DNA from: Flavobacteriales bacterium
Lineage (GTDB): Bacteria; Bacteroidota; Bacteroidia; NS11-12g; UBA955
Direction of reading: 5' to 3'
Assembly: GCA_947472115.1 (NCBI GenBank)
Contig: CANIZU010000051.1
Span: 1 to 10,453, forward strand
DNA length: 10,453 nucleotides
The translations under genes and the position numbers were made by a program. Positions 1 to 7,785 of this stretch are shown here, piece by piece (within the stretch, counting starts at the first letter, position 1; each line of letters begins with the position of its first letter). The notes under the pieces were generated by a model. It worked only from the letters and a program-made list of their open reading frames with translations, was not told the DNA's origin and did no database searches.

Positions 1-1713
1 AATTGTCGATAACGCTGCTGCGTCCAAATTTTCCGGGTGATCTGTTTTCATGATCCGCAAACCCAAATTCATTTTGGCCTCATCCACCATCGAATTCACC
101 AATCGTGCATTGCCAAAAAACTTATCACGATCTCTAAATTTATCCGTCAAATACTTAGTAAACAATACCTTAGATTCAGAATTGAAATTCACCAAACGCT
201 TGGTCGCAGCAAACTCGGCAATTTTAACCAATTCTTGGGGCGTGTAATCTGGGAAATCGTACTGCATCACAAATCGAGATTTCAGCCCTGGATTCGACTC
301 CAAAAATGCATCCATTTCTTCGGGATAACCTGCCACGATGATGGCAATATCGGTTGCATCGGAAAGTTCCTTCAGCAATATTTCAATGGCTTCTTTACCA
401 AAATCTTTATTGTCTTCGTCCTTGCGAGCCAAAGCATACGCCTCATCGATAAACAAGATTCCGTCCTTAGCCTTCTTGATTGCTTCCTTCGTTTTGGGTG
501 CTGTCTGTCCGATATATTCCGCTACCAAATCACTGCGATCCACTTCAACCACGTGACCTTTCTTCAACAGCCCCATCTCCTTGTAAATCTTACCTAGCAA
601 GCGAGCCACGGTGGTCTTTCCAGTTCCAGGATTGCCCTTAAATACCGCATGTAAATTGATTTTATCCGTTTCGTCAAATCCCTTTACACGTCGCAATGCC
701 ACGAATCGCAAATAATCAGAATACTCCCGAATTTTCATCTTGATAGGATCCAACCCAGTGAGTTCATCCAATTCATGCATTACCGCATCGATGCCCAAAG
801 GCGTTGAAATGGTTATCACTTCTGCTTCCTTCGCCGCTTCGCCTCCCGAGACTAGGTCTTCAAAATCATCCAAATGGACATATTCAATTTGCGTTAACGG
901 AATAAAATCCTCCTCGTGCGCGGCCACGTAATCGTCGCCAATTTCATAAGGCACCTGGGCCAGCATGTGATCCATGAAAATCACTTCGGCGTAATAATCG
1001 CCTCTACTCCATGTCCCTATCACATCGCTACCCCAACCAATGGTGACCGTAAAAAAATCTTCCTCCGGCTTTACGATAAAAATCTTAGAAACCGTTCCTT
1101 TCAAATAACCGCTGGATGTTCGAAAATTAAACAGTAATTCAATCGACAAATCCTTTGCCTTGCGGGTTAAATTGCTCAAATTCAGTTCGATCCATACGTA
1201 GCGCGTACTCAGGGCATTGAACACCGTGTAATATTTGCGGTCGGTCAACGCAGTATCAACCGAGTTGGATTCATATAACTTTACTGTATCAATTTTAAAA
1301 TAGGGATTGGTGGCGTTGCGCATCATCCCCACATTCTGAATGATAAAGGTCTTTGATGATAACAATTCGTCGTTCACATAAGCCTCCCACCGATAAATCC
1401 CCTCTTTCCAATAAACACCCGGCGTTTTAACACCCCATCCCTCTCGGACATACACTACCGATTCATCAGGATTCACCGTTCGATCGCAATTCAAAAAACA
1501 GATTTCATTGTTCTTTTCGTCGATGCAACGCATCCGCAAACTCAACGACCAGGCCTCTTCATCAAAACGTTTGTTGTATAACGACACTTCACAGTAGACA
1601 TACGCAACCTCCATTTCTTCAAAAACGGTGCGATACTTTTTTGTGTTATTTGCTAACCACTCGATGCTAGAGTAGGTCTTAATGTCGCGAAATTTAAATT
1701 GAGTAGTATTCAT
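1..1713 (-). CDS. CbxX/CfxQ-type AAA+ ATPase with duplicated N-terminal domain (3' end beyond window)
   Basis: The frame is open from ATG at 1713 to the left edge (571 codons, no stop), so the C-terminus lies outside. Residues about 320-571 form a AAA+ module of the CbxX/CfxQ (SpoVK-like) family: Walker A GNPGTGKT at 360-367, Walker B ending in Asp423-Glu424, the family stretch VAGYPEEMD at 460-468, an arginine-finger candidate Arg480 in GLKSRF, and a GNAR sensor-2-like motif near the end. Relatives remodel protein complexes (CbbX reactivates Rubisco), but no Rubisco gene is here, so the substrate is unknown. Residues 1-256 contain two tandem, alignable, aromatic-rich copies (about 27-122 and 161-256) of a domain I do not recognise, followed by an acidic linker (about 260-300). 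No signal peptide or membrane segment is visible, so it is probably cytoplasmic. The family C-terminus normally lies shortly after GNAR, so little should be missing. The ATPase assignment is firm; the biological role is open. Confidence 0.92.
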   Translation of the reverse strand, partial: MNTTQFKFRDIKTYSSIEWLANNTKKYRTVFEEMEVAYVYCEVSLYNKRFDEEAWSLSLRMRCIDEKNNEICFLNCDRTVNPDESVVYVREGWGVKTPGVYWKEGIYRWEAYVNDELLSSKTFIIQNVGMMRNATNPYFKIDTVKLYESNSVDTALTDRKYYTVFNALSTRYVWIELNLSNLTRKAKDLSIELLFNFRTSSGYLKGTVSKIFIVKPEEDFFTVTIGWGSDVIGTWSRGDYYAEVIFMDHMLAQVPYEIGDDYVAAHEEDFIPLTQIEYVHLDDFEDLVSGGEAAKEAEVITISTPLGIDAVMHELDELTGLDPIKMKIREYSDYLRFVALRRVKGFDETDKINLHAVFKGNPGTGKTTVARLLGKIYKEMGLLKKGHVVEVDRSDLVAEYIGQTAPKTKEAIKKAKDGILFIDEAYALARKDEDNKDFGKEAIEILLKELSDATDIAIIVAGYPEEMDAFLESNPGLKSRFVMQYDFPDYTPQELVKIAEFAATKRLVNFNSESKVLFTKYLTDKFRDRDKFFGNARLVNSMVDEAKMNLGLRIMKTDHPENLDAAALSTI

Positions 1714-1725
1714 ATTCGTTTGATA

Positions 1726-1733
1726 TAAAATTA
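1726..1733 (-). promoter_or_regulatory. Possible -7 box of the AAA+ gene
   Basis: On the minus strand this reads TAATTTTA, one mismatch from the Bacteroidota -7 consensus TAnnTTTG. It ends 12 bases before the ATG at 1713, a spacing like that of the better boxes in this window. No matching -33 TTG is visible at the expected distance, so this is tentative. Confidence 0.3.
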
Positions 1734-1814
1734 GATGACAACCAAATGGGCTTTAAGGTTGCTCGCATCGTTAAAAACAAGGCCTTGAACAAATTCAGTT
1801 TGATGCAATATCCG

Positions 1815-1844
1815 CAGAAAGAATGAATTAATTTTTTCTTTCTG
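1815..1844. repeat. AT-rich inverted repeat in the spacer between the AAA+ gene and the tRNAs
   Basis: CAGAAAGAA (1815-1823) is exactly complementary to TTCTTTCTG (1836-1844) across a 12-base AT-rich loop. It lies in the divergent spacer, about 70 bases upstream of the tRNA -7 box and over 100 bases upstream of the AAA+ start. The stem is weak. It could be a regulator site, a weak structure or chance; nothing in the sequence decides. Confidence 0.3.
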
Positions 1845-1850
1845 ATGAAA

Positions 1851-1874
1851 TGTGTCATAAATGTGATGTGTCAT
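1851..1874. repeat. Direct repeat TGTGTCAT, two copies, 16-base period
   Basis: TGTGTCAT occurs at 1851-1858 and again at 1867-1874. The second copy ends 41 bases before the tRNA -7 box at 1916. Repeat units about one and a half helical turns apart near a promoter can be protein-binding sites, but two 8-base copies in AT-rich DNA may also be chance. Confidence 0.3.
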
Positions 1875-1915
1875 GCAAATATTCCAAAGATGAATAAATT
1901 CCCGAAAATTTGTTG

Positions 1916-1923
1916 TATTTTTG
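1916..1923 (+). promoter_or_regulatory. -7 box of the tRNA-Arg/tRNA-Pro unit
   Basis: TATTTTTG matches the Bacteroidota -7 consensus TAnnTTTG exactly and lies 17 bases before the first tRNA base. This puts the likely transcription start about 10 bases ahead of the tRNA. No convincing -33 TTG is visible 17-23 bases upstream. Confidence 0.6.
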
Positions 1924-1940
1924 CACCTCCGATACGGAAA

Positions 1941-2014
1941 GACCTCGTAGCTCAGCTGGATAGAGCAACTGCCTTCTAAGCAGTAGGTCACAGGTTCGAA
2001 TCCTGTCGGGGTCG
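1941..2014 (+). tRNA. tRNA-Arg (anticodon TCT)
   Basis: This is a complete cloverleaf. The acceptor stem GACCTCG pairs with CGGGGTC (one G-T pair), the D stem is GCTC/GAGC, and the anticodon stem ACTGC/GCAGT encloses the loop CTTCTAA with anticodon TCT at 1975-1977. The T arm is ACAGG-TTCGAAT-CCTGT. The discriminator is G2014. The next bases are CCC, so CCA is not encoded and must be added after transcription. It reads AGA codons, and AGG by wobble. It is 18 bases upstream of tRNA-Pro and probably co-transcribed with it. Confidence 0.98.
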
Positions 2015-2032
2015 CCCAGTATTGAGAAATCT

Positions 2033-2109
<77 letters not shown>

Positions 2110-2120
2110 CTTTCAACAAA

Positions 2121-2148
2121 AAAGCCCTCGCACAGCGAGGGCTTTTTT
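2121..2148. terminator. Bidirectional rho-independent terminator between tRNA-Pro and the convergent secreted-protein gene
   Basis: GCCCTCGC (2124-2131) pairs perfectly with GCGAGGGC (2135-2142) across an ACA loop. Six A precede the stem and six T follow it, so there is a U-tract in both directions. It can end the tRNA transcript on plus and the gene whose stop codon is at 2166-2168 on minus. Confidence 0.93.
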
Positions 2149-2165
2149 ATTTATATCAATTTTAA

Positions 2166-3125
2166 TTACGGACGGACCACAGCCAACTGACCATGTCCTA
2201 CAATCACATTCGATTTATCCTTCACGTTGTAGGTGTATACCCCAGCCGACCAATCCGAAACCTGAATCGTAGTAGAACAATCAAATGGCTTAACCAACAT
2301 CAACTGGCCAGTAGCTGAATACAGCTCACAAACCAATGAATGTCCCTTAGCTGCTGTAACCGTTATCACATCCGTTGTTGGATTTGGATAACAAGCCACA
2401 TTCATTTCACTCATCAAAGCGTAGGTCTCGCTTTTAACGGTAGTATAAGTGACATCATCCACATACAGACTGCTGTTCAACATGTGCGACTCAGTAGTAT
2501 CATCCACATAACTGCTTACAAAGTAGTAACGCAACAAATTTGCTGTCAGAGACTTATCGACATAATATATGGGAAGGTCGATTTTGGTAAAATTGGTAGT
2601 TCCAGCAAAAGTGCTTGTACCGTAACCAATCACTGAATCCGTACCCAAGGTTGTATTGATCACCTCTACATATAGATTGGCTGAATCATAAACAGTGGCC
2701 GGAACGTATTTTACCATCGCACTCGCCACAAGGGGCTTTGAAGGCAACACTTCTCCACCGGAGAAATTAAAGTTAAAACTTGCATCCACACTCAACTTTG
2801 CATTTGTCAAATAGCCTGGCATAAGCCCCAAATCACTAAATGATTTCGTTGTAATCTGCGCCGAAGCAAGTCCTGAATTCTTTACCGTAGTGCTCTTTTT
2901 TACCAAATTGGTGACCTGAGTATTCTGACCCGTAATAAAGTTTAAAATATTAAAAACAGAATCAAATGAACTCCATCCTTGCGGAGTCTCCAAACTAGCA
3001 GTTAAATTAAACAATAATTTGCTCGTGCGCCAGTTTTCTAAACCGCCATTTTTAATAGTTGTCTGAGCGTTTGCTGCACTAAGCGAACCAAGAAACAAAC
3101 CCATTGCTAAAATTATTTTTTTCAT
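2166..3125 (-). CDS. Secreted protein with type IX secretion C-terminal sorting domain, function unknown
   Basis: The 319-residue protein starts at ATG 3125. Residues 1-20 are a classical signal peptide (Lys-Lys, hydrophobic core, cleavage after Ala-Asn-Ala), so it crosses the inner membrane by Sec. Residues about 244-319 form a type A Por/type IX sorting domain: CYPNPTTD at 245-252, then a beta-rich stretch with LYSATGQ at 268-274 and an AGVYTY segment at 294-299. Such domains direct export across the outer membrane and release or surface anchoring. The mature part opens with NGGLENW (26-32), a pattern often seen at the start of beta-sandwich modules in exported Bacteroidota proteins. The rest (33-240) is rich in Ser, Thr, Val and aromatic residues. 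I see no catalytic motif, so enzyme, adhesin and carbohydrate-binding roles all remain possible. It is monocistronic, bounded by its own -7 box and a shared terminator. Export route is well supported; function is not. Confidence 0.87.
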   Translation of the reverse strand: MKKIILAMGLFLGSLSAANAQTTIKNGGLENWRTSKLLFNLTASLETPQGWSSFDSVFNILNFITGQNTQVTNLVKKSTTVKNSGLASAQITTKSFSDLGLMPGYLTNAKLSVDASFNFNFSGGEVLPSKPLVASAMVKYVPATVYDSANLYVEVINTTLGTDSVIGYGTSTFAGTTNFTKIDLPIYYVDKSLTANLLRYYFVSSYVDDTTESHMLNSSLYVDDVTYTTVKSETYALMSEMNVACYPNPTTDVITVTAAKGHSLVCELYSATGQLMLVKPFDCSTTIQVSDWSAGVYTYNVKDKSNVIVGHGQLAVVRP

Positions 3126-3145
3126 GTATCGAATTATTATTTCTT

Positions 3146-3153
3146 CAAAATTA
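3146..3153 (-). promoter_or_regulatory. -7 box of the type IX-secreted protein gene
   Basis: On the minus strand this reads TAATTTTG, an exact match to TAnnTTTG, ending 20 bases before the ATG at 3125. A TTG at 3177-3175 lies 21 bases further upstream, acceptable as a -33 element. The predicted 5' leader is about 15 bases. Confidence 0.6.
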
Positions 3154-3248
3154 ATGCAAGCCCAGCGGGGATGGCAATTATTCGATGAAAATTACACAAA
3201 CCTTTTCCCCAAATCATCCCCATCGTGCGTTAATCTCAAGGGTTGGGT

Positions 3249-3256
3249 TAATTTTG
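3249..3256 (+). promoter_or_regulatory. -7 box of the glycosyltransferase-rsmG unit
   Basis: TAATTTTG matches TAnnTTTG exactly and ends 19 bases before the GTG at 3276. This supports that GTG as the true start of the downstream gene rather than an internal Met. No -33 TTG is evident at the expected distance. Confidence 0.58.
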
Positions 3257-3275
3257 CATAACCTTAATAATAACA

Positions 3276-4418
3276 GTGAATATACAATCCTATATCAATC
3301 AACTCACATTTGGCCAAACCGATCTATCGTTTGCGATTGTTGTGGGGTTGACGATGATTTTTGCCTTCATTTATTTATTTGGCTTTTTCACCAAAATAAA
3401 GCGAACCGAATCCCAAGCCGTTGTCTCCTCAGCCCCGGGTATTAGTATCATCATCGCATCACGAAATGCCCTCCCACTGCTAGAAAAGAACCTCCCCAAC
3501 TGGCTGGCACAAGATTACCCCAACTTCGAAGTCATTATCGCCAACGACCGCAGCACCGACGACACGCCCCTGTTTCTTATCGAACAAAAAGAACTGCATC
3601 CCAAACTAAAAGTCGTTTCACTCGATGCCGACTTTGTTAAAATGGGTGGTAAAAAATTGGCTCTTACGCTGGCAATCAAAAAAGCACAATACGACCATTT
3701 CTTAATGACCGATGTCGATTGTGTCCCCAGCAGCGACCAATGGCTGAAACACATGGCCACTCAGTTCACAAGAGAAAAGCAAATCATTTTGGGTACCGCA
3801 CCATTGAAAACCGGAACCGGCTTTTTGGGCGCCCTCATCCAACACGAAAACCTGCTCACCGCAATGCATTACCTCGGCCTAGCGGCCTCGGGCAAACCCT
3901 ACATGGGCGTGGGTCGGAATTTGGCTTATACCCGCAATATTTACAATGACGTGAATGGTTTTAGCAGCCATCACCATATTCCCGCCGGTGACGATGACCT
4001 TTTCGTACAAGAAGCAGCAAACGCCAGCAATACAGCCATTTGTATCAACCCAGACGCCTTCTGCTTTAGCGATGGCCCAGCCAACTGGAGCGCTTACTGG
4101 AAGCAAAAGAAACGACATCTTTGGGTCGGAAAATCGTATCAAAAAGGGGTAAAACAACTCCTAGCGATATATCCGATGGCGCAACTTTTCTTTTGGACAA
4201 CCATCATCCTTTGGTTTATCCTAGGCAGTCAGATTTTGTGGCCCATCATTGCCCTATTGCTTAAATTGATTCCTGAGTGGGTGGTTTTCTATCAAAAAGG
4301 AAAGCTCCTGCAAATGCAGAAATCAACCACTTTTTACCCCGTTTTTAACTTTTTTGAATCTTTCTGGTACGTAATCACTGGGATAAACGCATTTTTTACC
4401 AAAAAAATCACATGGTAG
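3276..4418 (+). CDS. Membrane-anchored family 2 glycosyltransferase
   Basis: The start is GTG, chosen because it sits just after an exact -7 box; the next Met in frame (residue 27) falls inside the first membrane segment. The 380-residue protein has an N-terminal membrane helix (about 18-38), a GT-A catalytic domain (about 55-290) and hydrophobic helices near 303-335 and possibly 355-375. Catalytic features include SIIIASRN (57-64), Asp91 in NDRSTD, the DxD motif Asp146-Val-Asp148 for the metal and nucleotide-sugar, GDDDLF (238-243) carrying the likely acidic base, and KQKKRHLW (276-283), resembling the QxxRW motif of processive enzymes. It probably transfers a sugar from a nucleotide donor to an envelope lipid or polymer on the cytoplasmic face of the inner membrane; donor and acceptor cannot be read. 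It overlaps rsmG by 7 bases. No other glycan genes are nearby, so the pathway is unknown. Confidence 0.92.
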   Translation: MNIQSYINQLTFGQTDLSFAIVVGLTMIFAFIYLFGFFTKIKRTESQAVVSSAPGISIIIASRNALPLLEKNLPNWLAQDYPNFEVIIANDRSTDDTPLFLIEQKELHPKLKVVSLDADFVKMGGKKLALTLAIKKAQYDHFLMTDVDCVPSSDQWLKHMATQFTREKQIILGTAPLKTGTGFLGALIQHENLLTAMHYLGLAASGKPYMGVGRNLAYTRNIYNDVNGFSSHHHIPAGDDDLFVQEAANASNTAICINPDAFCFSDGPANWSAYWKQKKRHLWVGKSYQKGVKQLLAIYPMAQLFFWTTIILWFILGSQILWPIIALLLKLIPEWVVFYQKGKLLQMQKSTTFYPVFNFFESFWYVITGINAFFTKKITW

Positions 4419-5059
4419 GACCAGAAATCATATTCGAACACTTCCCCAATCTCACCGAGGAACAAAAAGTACAATTCGCACAGTTGGGTCCGCTCTACGC
4501 CGACCACAACGCACGCGTCAATGTGATTTCTCGCAAAGACATGGACATGTTCTACATTCACCATGTGCTTCATTCGATGGCATTGGCTAAGACGTGCGAG
4601 TTTATACCAGGTCAGCATTTCATCGATATCGGCACCGGTGGCGGATTTCCCGGAATTCCACTGGCCATCATGTTCCCACAGGTAGAATTCACTCTGGTGG
4701 ATAGCATCGGCAAGAAAATCGCTGTCGTTCAAGCGGTAATCGATGCGTTAGGACTCAAAAACGCGACAGCCATTCAGGAGCGCACAGAATCGCTACCCAT
4801 GAAATTTGATGGCGCCGTAGCTCGTGCCGTAGCCCCTGCAATCGAACTTTGGAAATGGATGGAAAATCATTGGAGCGGAAAACCCCGTTTCTTCCTATTG
4901 AAAGGTGGTGATTTGGCCGAAGAAATCAATGAAGTGATTGAATATTCGCAAAAAACCAAAATCAAATTGCACGCAATCGGCGATATCTACAACGATCAAC
5001 CCTTCTTTGAAACGAAAAAAGTCGTGAAATTATTTCACGGTCAAATCTGGAAAGACTAG
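4412..5059 (+). CDS. rsmG: 16S rRNA (guanine-N7) methyltransferase RsmG (GidB)
   Basis: The 215-residue product has the usual RsmG length. It transfers a methyl group from S-adenosylmethionine to N7 of the 16S rRNA guanine equivalent to E. coli G527, near the decoding centre; loss of this mark gives low-level streptomycin resistance in several bacteria. Visible family signatures are NVISRKD (37-43), the His50/His54 segment, the glycine-rich SAM-binding loop DIGTGGGFPGIP (72-83), the acidic Asp97 after beta-2, VARAVAP (136-142) with the conserved Arg138, and LLKGGD (162-167). The ATG at 4412 lies inside the last codons of the glycosyltransferase gene, giving a 7-base overlap, so translation is probably coupled and no separate promoter is expected. 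It converges on alaS with a 72-base gap. Identification is firm. Confidence 0.97.
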   Translation: MVGPEIIFEHFPNLTEEQKVQFAQLGPLYADHNARVNVISRKDMDMFYIHHVLHSMALAKTCEFIPGQHFIDIGTGGGFPGIPLAIMFPQVEFTLVDSIGKKIAVVQAVIDALGLKNATAIQERTESLPMKFDGAVARAVAPAIELWKWMENHWSGKPRFFLLKGGDLAEEINEVIEYSQKTKIKLHAIGDIYNDQPFFETKKVVKLFHGQIWKD

Positions 5060-5061
5060 CC

Positions 5062-5105
5062 CGGGTACAATGTTACATTGAGCCCCCAGAGTCATTCGTA
5101 CACCC
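5062..5105. terminator. Possible weak terminator structure between convergent rsmG and alaS
   Basis: The gap holds a small perfect hairpin, CAATG-TTA-CATTG (5068-5080). It also has a longer imperfect pairing of CGGGTAC (5062-5068) with GTACACCCG (5098-5106 region). Neither is followed by a convincing T-run on either strand. A 72-base convergent gap needs some way to stop transcription, and this is the only structure I can see there. Confidence 0.25.
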
Positions 5106-5131
5106 GAATTAAAATCGCTCCCGAAAGGCCA

Positions 5132-7759
5132 TTAAGCCCCTAGTATGCCTTTGGCCGATGCCAATGCCGCTGAAAGTCCGTCCGCATTTTTACCCCCTGC
5201 CGTAGCAAAGAATGGCTGTCCGCCTCCACCACCTTGGATTTCTTTGGCACATTCACGAATCATTTGCGTTGCATTCCAACCTTTTTCAGCTACCCATTGC
5301 TCGTCGATGTAAATCGCCAAACCTGGTTTCTCATCTGCCAAAAACGCAAGCACAACAACGGGATTCACCAACTCTTGCTTCAACTGAAAACACAGTTGTT
5401 TGGCCGCATCCGCACTCGGCAAATTCATTTGCTCCAATACCATCGGAACGCCAGCTACGGTTTGAACTTTTTGCAACAAGCTCGACTTCAACGCCGAAAC
5501 TTGCTCGACTTCCATTTGCTCCAGCTGCTTTCGCATCGATGCGTTTTCTTCCAATACCTTGTTCATCGCAGAAACAACATCCTTCGGATTGCCCAGTGCG
5601 ATTTTCACCTGCGACAACTCTTCCAGCTGACCGTTGATATAATCCAAAGCCGATTGCTGCGTCACAGCCTCAATCCTTCGAACACCGGCAGCCACACTAG
5701 ACTCACCCAAAATCTTGAAGAAGCCGATTTGAGAGGTATTCGCCACATGAGTTCCGCCACACAATTCCATAGAATAATTCGCATCAAACTCAATCACACG
5801 AACGTATTCGCCATATTTTTCGCCAAACAAAGCCGTCGCCCCCATCTTCTGAGCCTCCGCAATCGGAACGTTACGATGCTCTTTCAATGCGATGCCCTCG
5901 CGGATTTTTTCATTCACACGAACTTCAACTTGTGCGATTTCCTCATCCGTCATCTTGCCAAAATGAGAAAAATCAAAACGCAAAGCAGAATCATTCACCA
6001 AACTACCCTTTTGGGCCACGTGAGACCCCAATGCCTCTTGCAAAGCACTGTGCATCAAATGCGTTGCGCTGTGATTGCTACTAATGCTGTTTCTGCGACT
6101 TGCATCCACCTGAGCCGTGAAAACCTGATTCATATTTTTTGGCAAATTCTCACATACCAAAACATGCAATTTGTTCTCTTTTTGGGTATCCAAAACCCGC
6201 ACAATCTCACCGTCTTCCCCAATCAAGTGACCAGAATCGCCCACTTGACCGCCACTTTCGGCGTAAAAAGGACAAACATCCAATACCAATTGGTACAAAT
6301 TCTTTCCTTTGGCTACGATGGTTCTATGTCGACTAATCTCCGACACACACTGCGTTGCATCATACCCACAAAACGACTCATCGCTGTCGGCCATGATAGT
6401 AATCCAATCCCCAGTTTGCTTCACCGCATCGGCCTTAGAGCGGTCTTTTTGTGCTTGCAAAGCGACTTGGAATCCGTCCATATCCACCGAACAACCACGT
6501 TCTCGGGCGATCAAATCTGTTAAATCGATAGGAAAACCGAAGGTATCGTACAATTCAAAAGCAGTAGCACCATCCACAACACCCTTGGGATGCTGATCGA
6601 TAAATGTACCCAACCTTCCCATACCCGAGCTCAAGGTTCTGAAGAAGGAATTTTCTTCTTCTTGAATTACGCGTTGAACAAAACTCTCTTGGGCTTTTAA
6701 CTCTGGAAAACTGCCAGCAAAATAATCGGCTAGACCGGGGACCAATTGGTTAAAAAACGATTCCTGGAATCCCAAGTAAGAATAACCATAGCGAACGGCT
6801 CTTCTCAAAACCCTTCGAATCACGTATCCTGCGCCGGTATTCGATGGCAGCTGTCCGTCGGCTATGCACAAACTCACCGCTCTCAGGTGGTCGGCGATAA
6901 CCCGAAATGCTATATCCTGCGCCTCATTATCTCCATAATTCTTACCACACAATTTGGCGGTATTCTGGATGATAAATTGAAAAACATCTGTATCGTAATT
7001 GCTTGATTTCCCTTGAATTCCACGCACCAATCGCTCAAAACCCATTCCGGTATCCACGTGTTGGGCTGGCAAACGATCCAAGCTACCATCGGCTTTGCGG
7101 TTGAATTCCATGAACACGAGGTTCCAGATTTCAATCACTTCGGGATGGTCTTGGTTTACTAGGGTTGCGCCATCAACGGCCTCGCGCTGCTCGGCCGAAC
7201 GCATATCAAAATGAATCTCGGAACACGGTCCGCAAGGACCCGTATCGCCCATCTCCCAGAAATTGTCTTTCTTGTTGCCTTTTAAAATTCGCTTGGGATC
7301 AATAAACTCCGCCCATCGATCATGCGCCTCTTGATCGAACAGAATATTGGCTGCCGCATCACCCTCAAAAACAGTGACATACAATTGGTCTTTGGGTAGG
7401 CCATAGACACCGGTCATCAGTTCCCAAGCCCAGGCAATGGCGTCTTGTTTGAAGAAATCACCAAAGCTCCAGTTGCCCAACATCTCAAACATTGTATGGT
7501 GATAGTGGTCATGCCCAACTTCCTCCAAATCATTGTGTTTTCCGCTCACGCGCAAGCATTTTTGCGAATTGACAACCCGTTTGTAGGGTGCTTCGGAATT
7601 ACCCAAGAAGTAGTCTTTGAACTGATTCATCCCCGCATTGGTAAACATGAGGGTTGGATCGCCTTTGACAACGATGGGTGAGCTTTGAACGAAAGTGTGT
7701 TGCTTTGATTCAAAAAACGACAAGAATTTCTGTTTGATTTCGTGACTACTGAGCGCCAT
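5132..7759 (-). CDS. alaS: Alanyl-tRNA synthetase
   Basis: The 875-residue product matches bacterial AlaRS in length and order. It charges tRNA-Ala with alanine in the cytoplasm and clears mischarged Ser- and Gly-tRNA-Ala. The class II catalytic core occupies about residues 1-240: an N-terminal FTNAGM segment, the motif 2 region with arginines and the EMLGNWSFGDFFK stretch near residue 100, and motif 3 DTGMGFER at 236-243. The editing domain has its four metal-site residues: His563 and His567 (HSATH), then Cys667 and His671 (CGGTH). A coiled linker follows, then the DHHA1/C-Ala domain with the glycine run GGGGGQP and ATAGGK near the C-terminus. The ATG at 7759 starts the conserved N-terminus; the next Met comes only near residue 38, too late for an intact core. 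No active-site residue is missing. It is a single-gene unit, with an exact -7 box only four bases upstream of the ATG. Confidence 0.99.
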   Translation of the reverse strand: MALSSHEIKQKFLSFFESKQHTFVQSSPIVVKGDPTLMFTNAGMNQFKDYFLGNSEAPYKRVVNSQKCLRVSGKHNDLEEVGHDHYHHTMFEMLGNWSFGDFFKQDAIAWAWELMTGVYGLPKDQLYVTVFEGDAAANILFDQEAHDRWAEFIDPKRILKGNKKDNFWEMGDTGPCGPCSEIHFDMRSAEQREAVDGATLVNQDHPEVIEIWNLVFMEFNRKADGSLDRLPAQHVDTGMGFERLVRGIQGKSSNYDTDVFQFIIQNTAKLCGKNYGDNEAQDIAFRVIADHLRAVSLCIADGQLPSNTGAGYVIRRVLRRAVRYGYSYLGFQESFFNQLVPGLADYFAGSFPELKAQESFVQRVIQEEENSFFRTLSSGMGRLGTFIDQHPKGVVDGATAFELYDTFGFPIDLTDLIARERGCSVDMDGFQVALQAQKDRSKADAVKQTGDWITIMADSDESFCGYDATQCVSEISRHRTIVAKGKNLYQLVLDVCPFYAESGGQVGDSGHLIGEDGEIVRVLDTQKENKLHVLVCENLPKNMNQVFTAQVDASRRNSISSNHSATHLMHSALQEALGSHVAQKGSLVNDSALRFDFSHFGKMTDEEIAQVEVRVNEKIREGIALKEHRNVPIAEAQKMGATALFGEKYGEYVRVIEFDANYSMELCGGTHVANTSQIGFFKILGESSVAAGVRRIEAVTQQSALDYINGQLEELSQVKIALGNPKDVVSAMNKVLEENASMRKQLEQMEVEQVSALKSSLLQKVQTVAGVPMVLEQMNLPSADAAKQLCFQLKQELVNPVVVLAFLADEKPGLAIYIDEQWVAEKGWNATQMIRECAKEIQGGGGGQPFFATAGGKNADGLSAALASAKGILGA

Positions 7760-7763
7760 GGCG

Positions 7764-7771
7764 CAAAGATA
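7764..7771 (-). promoter_or_regulatory. -7 box of alaS, abutting the start codon
   Basis: On the minus strand this reads TATCTTTG, an exact TAnnTTTG match. Only four bases separate it from the alaS ATG, so transcription from this box would begin at or within a few bases of the start codon, giving a leaderless or nearly leaderless mRNA. A TTG at 7787-7785 is only 13 bases upstream, short for a -33 element. Confidence 0.5.
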
Positions 7772-7785
7772 GTGCAGAATGGGTC

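Noticed and set aside
37..1137. Several plus-strand reading frames, the longest 186 codons
   Set aside because: They lie antisense to the AAA+ gene, whose motifs are unmistakable on the minus strand; their translations show no domain features.
4334..4732. 132-codon minus-strand frame over the glycosyltransferase-rsmG junction
   Set aside because: It is antisense to two well-supported genes and lacks any recognisable feature.
5234..6523. 429-codon plus-strand reading frame
   Set aside because: It is antisense to alaS, whose full-length match and intact motifs explain the region; the translation is compositionally odd (rich in His, Arg, Gln).
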